In this document: piece after piece, positions 8,373-17,130 of the stretch
Numbering within the stretch: position 1 is the first letter of the stretch
Layout of the letters: each line of letters begins with the position of its first letter
Source: JBBRQP01 sp038226175
GTDB lineage: Bacteria; Cyanobacteriota; Cyanobacteriia; Gloeobacterales; Anthocerotibacteraceae
Reading direction: 5' to 3'
Length of the DNA stretch: 64,000 nt
Assembly (NCBI GenBank): GCA_038226175.1
Contig: JBBRQP010000004.1
Coordinates: 1 to 64,000 of the forward strand
Made by a program: the position numbers and the translations under genes
The notes under the pieces: model-generated
Databases searched by the model: none
What the model was told of the DNA's origin: nothing
Seen by the model: the letters and a program-made list of their open reading frames with translations, nothing else

Positions 8373-9214
8373 CGGGTGCGATTGGGATTACCAGGAAAGA
8401 AAAAATTACGTAACCAACCCGGTAGAAGCAACGGTGCTGTAACCATGGTTGGGGTCTTCACCAAGAGCGTTTTAAGTTGTTCTGGGGTCAAAGGACGTTG
8501 GAGGTTACCCCCTACTGCATAGGAAATAGACCCAGTTTCCTCTGAAACCACAATACAATGACTGTCGCTTTGTTCGCTAATACCAATTGCTGCACGATGA
8601 CGGGTACCCAGTTGTTTGGATGTAATCTGGGTGGTGATCGGCAAAATTACCCCCGCCGCCCAGACCCGGCTCTCGCGGATCACCACAGCCCCATCATGAA
8701 GGGGAGACTTGGGGTTAAAAATTGCCAATAGCAGCTCTGGTGAAAGTACAGCCTCCAATACGGTTCCCGAAGACGCCAGTAGGCGTTCATCTAGTAGGGA
8801 TCGTTCCAGGACAATCAAAGCGCCGATACGCTGCTGTGCTAACTCCTGTACTACCTCGAGCAAGGCAAGAGCTTCTACACCAGCCGGGGTCAAGGCTCGG
8901 GGATTAGGCAGTAGACCCGTCAAAAAGTCACCACGCCCTAGTTGTTCCATTAATTTACGCAATTCTGGCTGAAACAAAATCGGAATGGCAACGGCAACAC
9001 CAATCAGAACTTTATTTAAAATAAAATTGAGTAAGGTTAGTTTGGCTAACGAACTCAAAAACCACGCTGCTACCAAAATCAAAAAGCCCCGAATCAGCAA
9101 TACCGCGCGGGTTCTGCGTATCAACCGAAAAACCGTAAATAGCAGCAGGGCAACCAGCAGCCAATCTAGGACATCCAAAGGACCTATCGCTTCAAGCCAA
9201 CGTTTGAAATTCAC
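8369..9214 (-). CDS. cdaA: Diadenylate cyclase CdaA (c-di-AMP synthase)
   Basis: A 281-aa membrane protein. About three hydrophobic helices fill the first 85 residues, followed by a DAC (DisA_N) domain with the catalytic HDGAVVI motif (Asp near 174) and GTRHRAAIG further on. It makes c-di-AMP from two ATP; this messenger controls potassium and osmotic balance and dark survival in cyanobacteria. The family length matches. It is coupled to uppS downstream by a 4-bp overlap. The usual neighbours glmM or lysA are not adjacent here, although a phosphohexomutase and dapA occur elsewhere in the window. Confidence 0.95.
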   Translation of the reverse strand: MNFKRWLEAIGPLDVLDWLLVALLLFTVFRLIRRTRAVLLIRGFLILVAAWFLSSLAKLTLLNFILNKVLIGVAVAIPILFQPELRKLMEQLGRGDFLTGLLPNPRALTPAGVEALALLEVVQELAQQRIGALIVLERSLLDERLLASSGTVLEAVLSPELLLAIFNPKSPLHDGAVVIRESRVWAAGVILPITTQITSKQLGTRHRAAIGISEQSDSHCIVVSEETGSISYAVGGNLQRPLTPEQLKTLLVKTPTMVTAPLLLPGWLRNFFFPGNPNRTR

Positions 9215-9271
9215 CGTGCTAGCCCCACTCCCCTCTAGAGTAATAAGTCTGCTTTATTTGTGCCATGTTCC

Positions 9272-10201
9272 CTAGTTATTGATGATCTCGACGCGAATTG
9301 TGTTCACCTGCCGTGGGGTAGGCACCGCTTGACTATTGCCGAGATAACTGACCCAAGGATTCTCTTTACCCTGCCAGCGTTGGCTAATTTGACTGGCCAT
9401 TTTGGTCACTTGAATCTGTAGAATATCGTTGGCTTCAACTTCATTGAGGCGCGCATCGGCAGTTTCTTCGCGGCTTTCTTGGGCAAGAACCTGAATTTGT
9501 AAAACATCCCCATTAAATCGCCAAAGCTCAATCCGCGTCCGGGATTTGAGTTCGCTATTATTGCCCGAAAAAGCCGGGTTAATCCGCATATCTGTCCTGG
9601 CAACCACGAGAGCTTTGACACCTAGATACCGAAAAAAATCACTGACGCGTTGGGGCTCAGGACGGTCACGATCCAAGATTTCGGCAAGGGTGTGGTTCAT
9701 CTTGCGCCCAATAGGTTCAACTTTAGCCCGGTCAAAATAGGTCAAAGGCTGTACCTGTGGAAACCCCTTAAGTCGTACCAAATCCTCGGCAAAGCGTTGC
9801 GCAAAAATATCCGTACGCGGTAATGACCCAACCCCGACTAAGCCGACAAGAGTTTGGGGCTGGAAAACGACAGGTGGGCTTAATCGCACATCTTGGGCTG
9901 AGGTTAGACCATCGTAGAGCCAAACTCGGGTGGTAGTCGCTTGATAGCCTGTTTGCTCAAAACTGACTTCCCACTGGGCACTATAGAGGCGCTCGAGTAC
10001 ATAGGTACCACTGGCATCCGTACGTGCCGTCAGATTACCTAGCTTCACCTGCACATCTGGCAGGGGCTGGCCACTAGTGTCGGTTACCCGCCCTAATAGT
10101 CGCGCGGTGCCCCCTTGTGGACTCACCAACAACTGTGCTCCCACAGGTAACTGCCAAAGCAGCGCTACTACCAAAATAAGTTTGTGCGCACCAAAAGCCA
10201 T
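9272..10201 (-). CDS. Exported protein with carboxypeptidase-regulatory-like domain
   Basis: A 309-aa protein with an N-terminal signal peptide (hydrophobic LILVVALLWQLPVGAQ). Residues about 33-105 form a CarboxypepD_reg-like beta sandwich, recognisable from GRVTDTSGQPLPDVQVKLG and the following TDASGTYVLERL pattern. The remaining about 200 residues are not recognised and contain alternating hydrophobic strands. It probably acts in the periplasm or outer envelope. It lies 57 bp upstream of cdaA and 46 bp downstream of a DUF2808 protein on the same strand, so cotranscription is possible. The function is unknown. Confidence 0.7.
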   Translation of the reverse strand: MAFGAHKLILVVALLWQLPVGAQLLVSPQGGTARLLGRVTDTSGQPLPDVQVKLGNLTARTDASGTYVLERLYSAQWEVSFEQTGYQATTTRVWLYDGLTSAQDVRLSPPVVFQPQTLVGLVGVGSLPRTDIFAQRFAEDLVRLKGFPQVQPLTYFDRAKVEPIGRKMNHTLAEILDRDRPEPQRVSDFFRYLGVKALVVARTDMRINPAFSGNNSELKSRTRIELWRFNGDVLQIQVLAQESREETADARLNEVEANDILQIQVTKMASQISQRWQGKENPWVSYLGNSQAVPTPRQVNTIRVEIINN

Positions 10202-10247
10202 AACTATCTTGCCCCAGCTCTCGCTATCCTAGCAAGCGCTAGAGCGG

Positions 10248-10790
10248 CTAATGGTTACGACCACCACTGATGAAGTGTAACCGTCCAAAACCAACAAAAC
10301 GGGGCAGGGGAGATAGTCCTGAGGGAATGGCAGTTATGCCCACCAAATAATTACCCGCCATGCGAGGATTAGCCATATCTGCAAACTCAACGGTGACTAC
10401 TTGTCCAGCTGCAACGGGCGTTGTTAAGGCCAGTACCAATGTATTATCACGATAGCTGCCTGTAAATGGAATGGCTTCTTGGGGAACCTGAGTGCGTTGG
10501 GCGGTGGGTTCTGTTGGGATAAAGACGCGCACCTGACTTAGGCTCGGGGGACGCAGTCCATAAAAAGCACCATTGGTGTCAGGTAATTCTAGTTCTATGC
10601 CAGCCAAACCGGGTCCTTGTGGAGGAAGGGTGAGGGTGAATTGATAGCGCGCTGCGTAGCTACCTGCGGCAAAATTACTGGTCGCTGCTCGGGATAATTC
10701 GACTACGCCTTGAAATCCGACTTGAGCTGCAGCCACCGTCATACTCAAATTAACCAACAAGACTAGACCTAAACATCGTGGTGCGATCAT
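10248..10790 (-). CDS. DUF2808 exported protein
   Basis: A 180-aa protein with a signal peptide (LGLVLLVNLSMTVAAA) and the DUF2808 pattern: a YQFTLTLP strand, a segment ending VRVFIPTEP, the NPRMAGNYLVGITAIPSG motif, and a final FVGFGRLHF. This cyanobacterial family is secreted and of unknown function. Its start ATG abuts the stop of the upstream HAD-like gene (10791), indicating one transcript and probable coupling. It may work at the cell surface; there is no enzymatic motif. Confidence 0.8.
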   Translation of the reverse strand: MIAPRCLGLVLLVNLSMTVAAAQVGFQGVVELSRAATSNFAAGSYAARYQFTLTLPPQGPGLAGIELELPDTNGAFYGLRPPSLSQVRVFIPTEPTAQRTQVPQEAIPFTGSYRDNTLVLALTTPVAAGQVVTVEFADMANPRMAGNYLVGITAIPSGLSPLPRFVGFGRLHFISGGRNH

Positions 10791-11492
10791 CTATATCTCC
10801 TTGGGTAGCTCAGGCAGGAGTAGTTCAGAATCGGCAAACAGCGCCTGCCAATCTACTTGATCATAGCGGTCTACGACCCAGTCAGCACGACGCTGAACCA
10901 TATGTAAGGGTGCGCGCGAAGTAATAGCCAAAATGGGCATACCTGCTTGGCGCGCCGCCCGCATCAGCCAATAACTGCTCTCAATTACCAAGCATTCGGC
11001 TGCCTGCAAATTGGGATCAAGATGTGTGCGCAGATATTCTAGAGCTATCGCATAGGGGTTTTGGCTACTATCAGCGGTGATGTAAGCGCCAAAATAATCT
11101 GCATAGCCTAGCTCTTGGATTAAAGTTTGCGTTTGCTCCGGTGATTCTTCACAAACTAAAACGTTGACCAAACCGCCCTGGCGCAGGATATCTAAGCTCT
11201 CGGTGAGACCGGGCATAATCGGTAATGGCCGGGGTAAATGTTCACAATAGCGTTGTTGCTCAAGCGCTAGTAATTCACTCACAATCTGATCATTGACGGC
11301 GCGCCCCCGGCGTTCGAGTAAAAGTTGTACAGCCTGTTGGGCTGAGCCTTCGAGACTCCACTGTAAATATTCACCCGGACGCAAGGCCAAGCCTTGATCT
11401 GCCATCACCTCGGTTGTAATCTGACGACGCAACCCAGTATCTGCCAATAAAACGCCATGTAAACCCCAGCAACAGGCACGAAATGCAGTCAT
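10791..11492 (-). CDS. HAD-superfamily protein lacking the catalytic aspartates
   Basis: A 233-aa protein with the overall order of a subfamily-IA HAD hydrolase, but every catalytic motif is altered. The usual DxDGVL becomes GLHGVL near residue 10; motif II is VCEES; the motif III Lys region reads QNPYAIALEYL; and the motif IV EDS becomes IESSYWLM. Without the nucleophilic and acid/base Asp it should not be a phosphatase and may instead bind a ligand or protein. It is followed without a gap by the DUF2808 gene and preceded within 3 bp by a TPR protein, so the three appear to be one operon. Confidence 0.7.
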   Translation of the reverse strand: MTAFRACCWGLHGVLLADTGLRRQITTEVMADQGLALRPGEYLQWSLEGSAQQAVQLLLERRGRAVNDQIVSELLALEQQRYCEHLPRPLPIMPGLTESLDILRQGGLVNVLVCEESPEQTQTLIQELGYADYFGAYITADSSQNPYAIALEYLRTHLDPNLQAAECLVIESSYWLMRAARQAGMPILAITSRAPLHMVQRRADWVVDRYDQVDWQALFADSELLLPELPKEI

Positions 11493-11495
11493 AGA

Positions 11496-12350
11496 TTAGG
11501 ATTTGGCCTTCAGCAAGACTTTGATCTCGGGCAAGCGTAAGACTTGACTGACATCATTGACCAATTTTTCACCCCAGAGTTGTTCACGCAAAAACGCGGC
11601 ATCCCCATAGCTTGCATCGAGTTTGAGGGCGGCTTTGACTAGGGTTAGTCCTTGATCACGGTCATTTTTGGCATAGAGTGCCGTACCGAGAGCAAGACGG
11701 GGTTCAGCCGCGGTGTCTTCGAGTTTGACTGCTTTTTCCCAATTGAGGATCGCCTCACTGACTTTGCCTTGCTCATAGCTGACGAGGCCGACGTTGTTGA
11801 TTGCTTGCCAAAAATCAGCTTTGAGGGTGACGGCTTGTTGGTAATTGCTCAGAGCCCGGTCAGCTTTACCCGTCAAATAATAGGCATTACCCAAGTCAAA
11901 ATAAATTGCGGCATCCTTAGGGCTAATTTTGAGACCCTGTTCGTAGGCATTAATTCCAGCATAATAATTTTTGTCGCGTACATAAGCCCCGCCTAAAGCA
12001 AAGTAAAGGCGGCTATCATCGGGGGCGACACGTAAGCCTTGGCGTAAAGCGGTGATAGCTTCGGTGGTTTTGTTACTAGCTAGATAGATTTGTCCCTGTA
12101 AATAATAGAGTTCGGGCAATTTTGGTGAGAGCTGGATGGCGAGTCCAAGATAATTTTGGGCTTCGGGGAGACGATTGAGACGGGCTAGCTGGATCGCTTG
12201 TTGGCCCAATTCACGGGCTTGGCGGTCGGTTTCTTCAGTATCCAGACGTGGCGGGGTGATGAGGGCGACTTGGGCGTGTACGGGAAAGTAAAGTCCTAAA
12301 CACAGCAAACTGGTCAAAAAGTATTTCTTCATTACCGAAGCCCTGATCAA
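11496..12350 (-). CDS. Exported tetratricopeptide repeat protein
   Basis: A 284-aa protein with a signal peptide (KKYFLTSLLCLGLYFPVHAQ) and about five to six TPR units between residues 45 and 240, visible as recurrent ALGGAYVRDKNYYAGINAYE-like helices. TPRs bind partner proteins. The likely location is periplasmic. ATG codons at 12350 and 12332 (the MKKYFLTS start) are both possible; the second places the signal peptide better. It is the first gene of the minus-strand TPR-HAD-DUF2808 group and is divergent from ccsA. Confidence 0.8.
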   Translation of the reverse strand: MIRASVMKKYFLTSLLCLGLYFPVHAQVALITPPRLDTEETDRQARELGQQAIQLARLNRLPEAQNYLGLAIQLSPKLPELYYLQGQIYLASNKTTEAITALRQGLRVAPDDSRLYFALGGAYVRDKNYYAGINAYEQGLKISPKDAAIYFDLGNAYYLTGKADRALSNYQQAVTLKADFWQAINNVGLVSYEQGKVSEAILNWEKAVKLEDTAAEPRLALGTALYAKNDRDQGLTLVKAALKLDASYGDAAFLREQLWGEKLVNDVSQVLRLPEIKVLLKAKS

Positions 12351-12453
12351 TCTTTGTACAGTTTAGCTTAACTGTTGCGTTGCGTTGATAGGTGCCGCTC
12401 AGCATTAGATACTTCAGGTTAGACTAGAAAAGCCACGCGCTTCGGCAAAAATT

Positions 12454-13434
12454 ATGGATAATCTGATCGCCCTGCAAAAAACCCTTGATGACCTGACTTG
12501 TTATGTTTTGTTGGCTGCGACCTTGCTCTATTGGATAGGAGCAGCTTTTCCTAAGACACGCTGGCTAGGCGAGACGGCGACGGCAGGGATGGTTATTGCA
12601 GCCTTGACCAGTGGTAGTTTACTGCTGGCGCGGTGGATCGAATCGGGGCATCCTTTCCCCGTGAGTAACCTATATGAATCTTTATTTTTCTTGTGTTGGT
12701 CTCTGACATTTTGTCATCTGGTCGCAGAATACAGTAGTCGTCAAAAATTAATTGGTGTATTTACCGCGCCGTTTGCTTTAGTTTTAGCGGCCTTTGCATC
12801 TTTCTATTTGCCAGCACGGTTACAAGTTAGTGCGCCTCTAGTTCCGGCTCTTGATTCTAATTGGTTGATGCTCCATGTCAGTGTCATGGTTTTTAGTTAT
12901 GGTTTTTTGTTAGCAGGTGGCGCGACAGCCATGGCTTACCTCTGGGTAACCCGCAAGGATAAACATGTCGAACTGAAGGGTAATTCTCTCGGACTCGGTG
13001 GTATGCGCCGCAGACCTGCACAGCTTGTCTCAGCATTTCAGGATCTAGGTAGTGGTAATGAGAGCGTTTTGACCTTGCCTCAAACAGTGACACCGATTTT
13101 GCAAACTTCGACCCTAGCCGAAACTCTTGATAATGTTAGCTATCGCTTGATCGGTCTCGGATTTCCACTATTGACGATTGGCATTATTGCTGGGGCAGTT
13201 TGGGCTAATGATGCTTGGGGTTCTTACTGGAGTTGGGACCCCAAAGAAACATGGGCTTTTATTACTTGGCTCTTTTTTGCAGCCTATCTTCATGCCCGTC
13301 TGACGATTGGCTGGCAAGGTAAAAAACCAGCATGGCTGGCAGTAACGGGCTTTGCGGCGGTGTGGGTTACTTATCTGGGGGTCAATCTCCTGTCTGAGGG
13401 TTTGCATAGTTATGGCTTTTTTATTAAGCAGTAA
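12454..13434 (+). CDS. ccsA: Cytochrome c biogenesis protein CcsA (heme handling, System II)
   Basis: A 326-aa polytopic membrane protein with about eight helices. The tryptophan-rich heme motif WGSYWSWDPKETW is near residue 260, with flanking conserved His residues (such as MLHVSVMVFSYG and SEGLHSYGF). It is the plastid CcsA/bacterial ResC homologue that delivers heme for cytochrome c maturation on the periplasmic or lumen side together with CcsB/Ccs1, which is not in this window. Its 3' end overlaps the start of the first lepB gene by 23 bp, suggesting coupled expression of cytochrome maturation and signal peptidase. Confidence 0.92.
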   Translation: MDNLIALQKTLDDLTCYVLLAATLLYWIGAAFPKTRWLGETATAGMVIAALTSGSLLLARWIESGHPFPVSNLYESLFFLCWSLTFCHLVAEYSSRQKLIGVFTAPFALVLAAFASFYLPARLQVSAPLVPALDSNWLMLHVSVMVFSYGFLLAGGATAMAYLWVTRKDKHVELKGNSLGLGGMRRRPAQLVSAFQDLGSGNESVLTLPQTVTPILQTSTLAETLDNVSYRLIGLGFPLLTIGIIAGAVWANDAWGSYWSWDPKETWAFITWLFFAAYLHARLTIGWQGKKPAWLAVTGFAAVWVTYLGVNLLSEGLHSYGFFIKQ

Positions 13435-14254
13435 ACACCTCTGGATACACTATCGGCAACGCTATTGGCTAAGTCTGCGCTTACTGGCAGCAGCCCTTAC
13501 TTTGGCGATGATTGTGCGGATATTTATTGGTGAACCACGCTTTATTCCCACCGGTTCGATGATTCCGACCTTACTCGTTGATGACCGCCTACTTGTCGAA
13601 AAAGTTACCTATGATTTTCGGGAGCCCAAACGCGGCGATATTGTGGTATTTCATGCGCCGACTGACCCCGGACAGGATTATATCAAGCGGGTAGTAGGTA
13701 TTCCAGGCGATCAGCTACGGATTACGCGAGGGCAGCTACAGCTGATGGGCGCAACGATTAGTCGCGAACAATTATGGTCACGATTTTTAGTGATGCACCC
13801 AGAGATTTCTGCACAATATGCTCACCTAGCCGCCGAAGATCGAGAAAATTATCGTCCCACGCCGCTGGTGCATTTCTCGACAGCTGGTGCTTGGGTGGGC
13901 TGGGTCTATCCCAATGTTGGGTTGCAAACCTTTTATTTGAGCCGTGCTGAGATCGGCAAGTTGATGGGAGTCAGCCCAACTCAGGTCACGATTAGACCCG
14001 GACAGGTCTTGATCAATAACCAACCCTTACACGAGGCCTATGTTAGTGAAGACCCGGAATATGCGTGTCCGGGGGAATGCTTATGGCTAAGTGAGCAGGA
14101 GTTGATGGTGCCTCGCGGACAATTTTTTGTAATGGGGGATAATCGCAACAACTCCAAAGACTCCCACGCTTGGGGATTTTTACCGAAACAAAATATCATT
14201 GGTAAAGCCTTTATCCGTTTTTGGCCGCTACAACGCTGGGGTGTCATTTTATGA
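13412..14254 (+). CDS. lepB: Signal peptidase I, copy 1 of 3
   Basis: A 280-aa type I leader peptidase. One N-terminal transmembrane helix (about 20-39) precedes the catalytic Ser49 in PTGSMIPT and the general base Lys92 in YIKRVVG. The C-terminal box GDNRNNSKDSHAWGF is intact. The ATG at 13412 lies inside ccsA; a longer in-frame start at 13352 would extend further into ccsA and is unlikely. The length is about 80 residues above many bacterial homologues because of an insertion between the Lys region and the C-terminal box. It is the first of three tandem paralogs. Confidence 0.9.
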   Translation: MAFLLSSKHLWIHYRQRYWLSLRLLAAALTLAMIVRIFIGEPRFIPTGSMIPTLLVDDRLLVEKVTYDFREPKRGDIVVFHAPTDPGQDYIKRVVGIPGDQLRITRGQLQLMGATISREQLWSRFLVMHPEISAQYAHLAAEDRENYRPTPLVHFSTAGAWVGWVYPNVGLQTFYLSRAEIGKLMGVSPTQVTIRPGQVLINNQPLHEAYVSEDPEYACPGECLWLSEQELMVPRGQFFVMGDNRNNSKDSHAWGFLPKQNIIGKAFIRFWPLQRWGVIL

Positions 14255-14263
14255 GGCGCGAAG

Positions 14264-15094
14264 ATGTTTAACCTGCAAGCCTGGTTTGTCAAAAATAAAC
14301 GCGAGATTATCGAAGATATTATTCTCGTTGTGTTCTTGGTATTTGTGTGGTTATTTATTGCCGAACCCCGTTATATTCCTTCGGGCTCAATGCTGCCGAC
14401 CTTTTTGATCAATGACCGCTTGATTGTCGATAAAGTCAGTTATCGTTTGCGTGTGCCTCAGCGCGGTGAGATTGTTATTTTTACGGTGCCCAATGATCCT
14501 TCTAACGATGCCTTAATTAAGCGCATTGTCGGTTTACCAGGCGATAAGATCCGTATTCAGGGTGGACGCGTCAAAGTCAACGGTCAGCCGATCGAACGTC
14601 AAGATTTGGAGTACGCCTATTTACAAGCTCATCCCCCATTACTCCAACGCTTTGAGCAAACTAGCCAACAGGAAAAAAACTTTGAACTACGTCCAACCCT
14701 ACTGGCACATTACGAACCAGAGCAAGTTGTGGTAGGGGCGGTTTTCCCGACGCAAGAAATTGTCGAAGAAACCTTAAACCGTAGTCAGGTCGCGCAATTA
14801 TTAGGGCAAAAGGAAGCAGCGGTCACCATTGAGCCAGGGGGCGTTTTTATTAATGGTCAGCGCTTACCCGAAGATTATACTAATGAAGATCCTGACTATA
14901 ACTGTCCGGGTAATCAATGCTTTGCCCCGACGGGCGAAACCTTTACTGTGCCCGAAAATTCCTATTTTGTGATGGGCGACAACCGTAACAACAGCCGCGA
15001 TTCCCACATCTGGGGCTTTTTACCGCGCCAAAATATGATCGGTAAGGCACTGGTACGATTTTGGCCGTTAAATCGGTTGGGCTTACTTCCCTAA
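14264..15094 (+). CDS. lepB: Signal peptidase I, copy 2 of 3
   Basis: A 276-aa paralog of its neighbours. The membrane helix is at about 17-33, Ser42 lies in PSGSMLPT, Lys86 in LIKRIVG, and GDNRNNSRDSHIWGF is intact near the C-terminus, so it should be active. The mid-protein insertion (about residues 105-195) is rich in charged and Gln residues and is the most divergent part among the three copies. That may tune substrate choice at the outer face of the cytoplasmic membrane. It starts 9 bp after copy 1. Confidence 0.9.
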   Translation: MFNLQAWFVKNKREIIEDIILVVFLVFVWLFIAEPRYIPSGSMLPTFLINDRLIVDKVSYRLRVPQRGEIVIFTVPNDPSNDALIKRIVGLPGDKIRIQGGRVKVNGQPIERQDLEYAYLQAHPPLLQRFEQTSQQEKNFELRPTLLAHYEPEQVVVGAVFPTQEIVEETLNRSQVAQLLGQKEAAVTIEPGGVFINGQRLPEDYTNEDPDYNCPGNQCFAPTGETFTVPENSYFVMGDNRNNSRDSHIWGFLPRQNMIGKALVRFWPLNRLGLLP

Positions 15095-15106
15095 AGCAGT
15101 TTTGGT

Positions 15107-15937
15107 ATGGTGAAAATACAGGTTTGGATCAAAAAAAATTGGGAGAGTCTTGAGCCTCTGTTATTACTTGCTGTGTTTGCTGTGTTTTATATATTTATAG
15201 GCGAGTTGCGCTATATTCCTTCTGGGTCGATGATCCCGACTTTTTTGGTGGATGATCGTCTAGTCGTCGATAAACTGTCCTATGATTTTCGTGACCCCAA
15301 ACGCGGTGAGATCGTGATTTTTAATCCACCCGGTAATACTCAAGAAGCCTATATCAAACGGGTGATTGGTTTACCTGGTGAGCGGTTACGCATTGTCGGC
15401 GGCGAATTATTGATTCGTGGTAAGCGTATTTATCGTAATAATTTGATTTTGCGTTATTTAGAAATACGGCCTGAACTGGCTCGCCGCTATTATCAGACTT
15501 TGGGGCAAGCGCTGCCTGAGAGCTACCGCCCAGCGCCGCTTGTACATTTTTTAGCTCATGATCTGGTAATTGGCATTGCTTTTCCTAATCAAGCGGTCGT
15601 CTCAGAAAAAATTACGTTAAGGCAACTAGCCCAACTCTTTAATGTTTTACCGCAAGATATTGACCTCAAGCCCGGTCGCGTTTATGTCAATGACCAACCT
15701 CTAGATGAACCCTATGTTAATGAAGACCCTGATTATACCTGCCCAGGTTATCAATGCTTCATGGATAACCCTTATCTCAAAGACTTTACAGTTCCCGAGG
15801 GACATTATTTTATGATGGGCGATAACCGTAATAATAGTCAGGATTCCCATGTTTGGGGATTTTTGCCGCGCCGAAATATGATTGGTAAGGCGTTGGTTCG
15901 TTTTTGGCCGCTCGGACGTTGGGGGCAATTACCCTAG
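15107..15937 (+). CDS. lepB: Signal peptidase I, copy 3 of 3
   Basis: A 276-aa paralog. Ser41 in PSGSMIPT and Lys84 in YIKRVIG form the catalytic dyad, and GDNRNNSQDSHVWGF is intact. It shares the long insertion of copies 1 and 2 and the EDPDYxCPG motif just upstream of the final catalytic box. It begins 12 bp after copy 2, so all three copies and ccsA form a single plus-strand unit. Nothing resembling a degenerate copy is seen. The divergence of the three suggests an old triplication. Confidence 0.9.
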   Translation: MVKIQVWIKKNWESLEPLLLLAVFAVFYIFIGELRYIPSGSMIPTFLVDDRLVVDKLSYDFRDPKRGEIVIFNPPGNTQEAYIKRVIGLPGERLRIVGGELLIRGKRIYRNNLILRYLEIRPELARRYYQTLGQALPESYRPAPLVHFLAHDLVIGIAFPNQAVVSEKITLRQLAQLFNVLPQDIDLKPGRVYVNDQPLDEPYVNEDPDYTCPGYQCFMDNPYLKDFTVPEGHYFMMGDNRNNSQDSHVWGFLPRRNMIGKALVRFWPLGRWGQLP

Positions 15938-16070
15938 TGGAAATAATTGCAGCATCTTCTGTCGAACGTCGCAAGCATTGGGTACATAGAATTCAAAATA
16001 TTAGTGGATAACGTGTATGTGTTTTCCTCTTCACGTTAGCCAAAAGGAATGCTTTAAGCTATCTTGATCC

Positions 16071-16187
16071 ATGGTAAAAATGAGTCACACTGAAACCGTG
16101 CAAGAGCTAATTAAAGTGAAAAAATTAGACAGTCGAGCCGATATCATTAGGTCAGTTTCTCAAAATAATCTTTTGGACATTGGGTAA
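16071..16187 (+). CDS. Short 38-aa ORF just before the DNA methyltransferase
   Basis: An open frame of 38 codons (MVKMSHTETVQEL, ending SVSQNNLLDIG) stops 3 bp before the methyltransferase ATG. An internal ATG at 16080 would give 35 residues. The ribosome site is weak. The tight spacing to the next gene favours a small protein or leader, but a chance ORF or the tail of a lost gene is equally possible. No family is recognised. Confidence 0.3.
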   Translation: MVKMSHTETVQELIKVKKLDSRADIIRSVSQNNLLDIG

Positions 16188-16190
16188 AAT

Positions 16191-17111
16191 ATGACACATT
16201 TTGAGAATACGATTTCAAACGTTGACGGAATTGTGGCGATCAAGGAGCTTCCTGATAATTCTGTCCACCTGATCCTCAGTGATATTCCCTATGGTATTGG
16301 CATAGAAGATTGGGATATTTTACATGAGAATATGAATTCCGCCTATCTGGGATCAAGCCCTGCTCAAGAAAAGGCTGGGGCTATTTTCAAAAAGAGAGGT
16401 AAGCCGATCAACGGTTGGTCTGAGGCTGACCGAGAAATTCCTAAGCAGTATTATGATTGGTGTTTAACCTGGTCAGCCGATTGGTTGAGAGTACTAAAAC
16501 CAGGGGGTTCTGCCATAATATTTGCTGGTCGGCGTTATGCCCATCGATGTATAACCGCCCTAGAAGATACAGGCTTCAGTTACAAAGATATGTTGGCATG
16601 GCTGCGGTCTCGGGCACCCCATCGTGCCCAGCGGATTAGCATCATCTATGAAAAACGTGGTGACATAATGTCATCAAAGCAATGGCAAGGTTGGCGCGTA
16701 GGCAACTTAAGACCAACATTTGAACCAATTTTATGGTTTACTAAGCCTTACAAAATTGGCACGACAATCGCTGATAATGTCATGATCCATGGCATTGGTG
16801 CTTTTAATGAAGAAGCATTTTTACGGTATGAAAATTCTCCAGATAATATCTTAGCTAGTGGTTTTGTAGCTGGAGAATCTGGTTTGCATCCCACCCAAAA
16901 ACCTATCAAGCTAATGCAAGCGCTAATTGAACTTACTACAGTGGAAGACCAAATAGTTTTAGACCCATTTTGTGGCAGCGGCTCGACACTGATTGCAGCA
17001 AAAAGCATTGGGCGGAAATATATTGGCTTTGAGCGCGACCCAAACTATACGCAGATTGCTGAACACCGCCTCAATCAAGAATGTCAAAATCAAATCTCAC
17101 TTGATCTATAG
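16191..17111 (+). CDS. DNA methyltransferase, N6-adenine/N4-cytosine type (beta-class order)
   Basis: A 306-aa methylase. The catalytic motif IV appears near the N-terminus as SDIPYG (residues 30-35, a DPPY variant) and the SAM-binding DPFCGSG motif is near residue 258, followed by GRKYIGFERD. Catalytic-first order defines the beta group of amino-methyltransferases. The target base and recognition site cannot be read. No restriction endonuclease gene is adjacent, so it looks like an orphan methylase. The region is visibly more AT-rich than the neighbours, consistent with transfer. A UvrD-like helicase gene starts 19 bp downstream. Confidence 0.85.
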   Translation: MTHFENTISNVDGIVAIKELPDNSVHLILSDIPYGIGIEDWDILHENMNSAYLGSSPAQEKAGAIFKKRGKPINGWSEADREIPKQYYDWCLTWSADWLRVLKPGGSAIIFAGRRYAHRCITALEDTGFSYKDMLAWLRSRAPHRAQRISIIYEKRGDIMSSKQWQGWRVGNLRPTFEPILWFTKPYKIGTTIADNVMIHGIGAFNEEAFLRYENSPDNILASGFVAGESGLHPTQKPIKLMQALIELTTVEDQIVLDPFCGSGSTLIAAKSIGRKYIGFERDPNYTQIAEHRLNQECQNQISLDL

Positions 17112-17130
17112 GGATTATATTAGAAGCACC

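Noticed and set aside
13352..13411. Upstream start of the first lepB
   Set aside because: It extends deeper into ccsA with no homology; ATG 13412 places the membrane anchor correctly.
16993..17130. Longer N-terminus for the UvrD-like helicase
   Set aside because: It lies inside the methyltransferase gene in another frame; the helicase homology starts at 17131.
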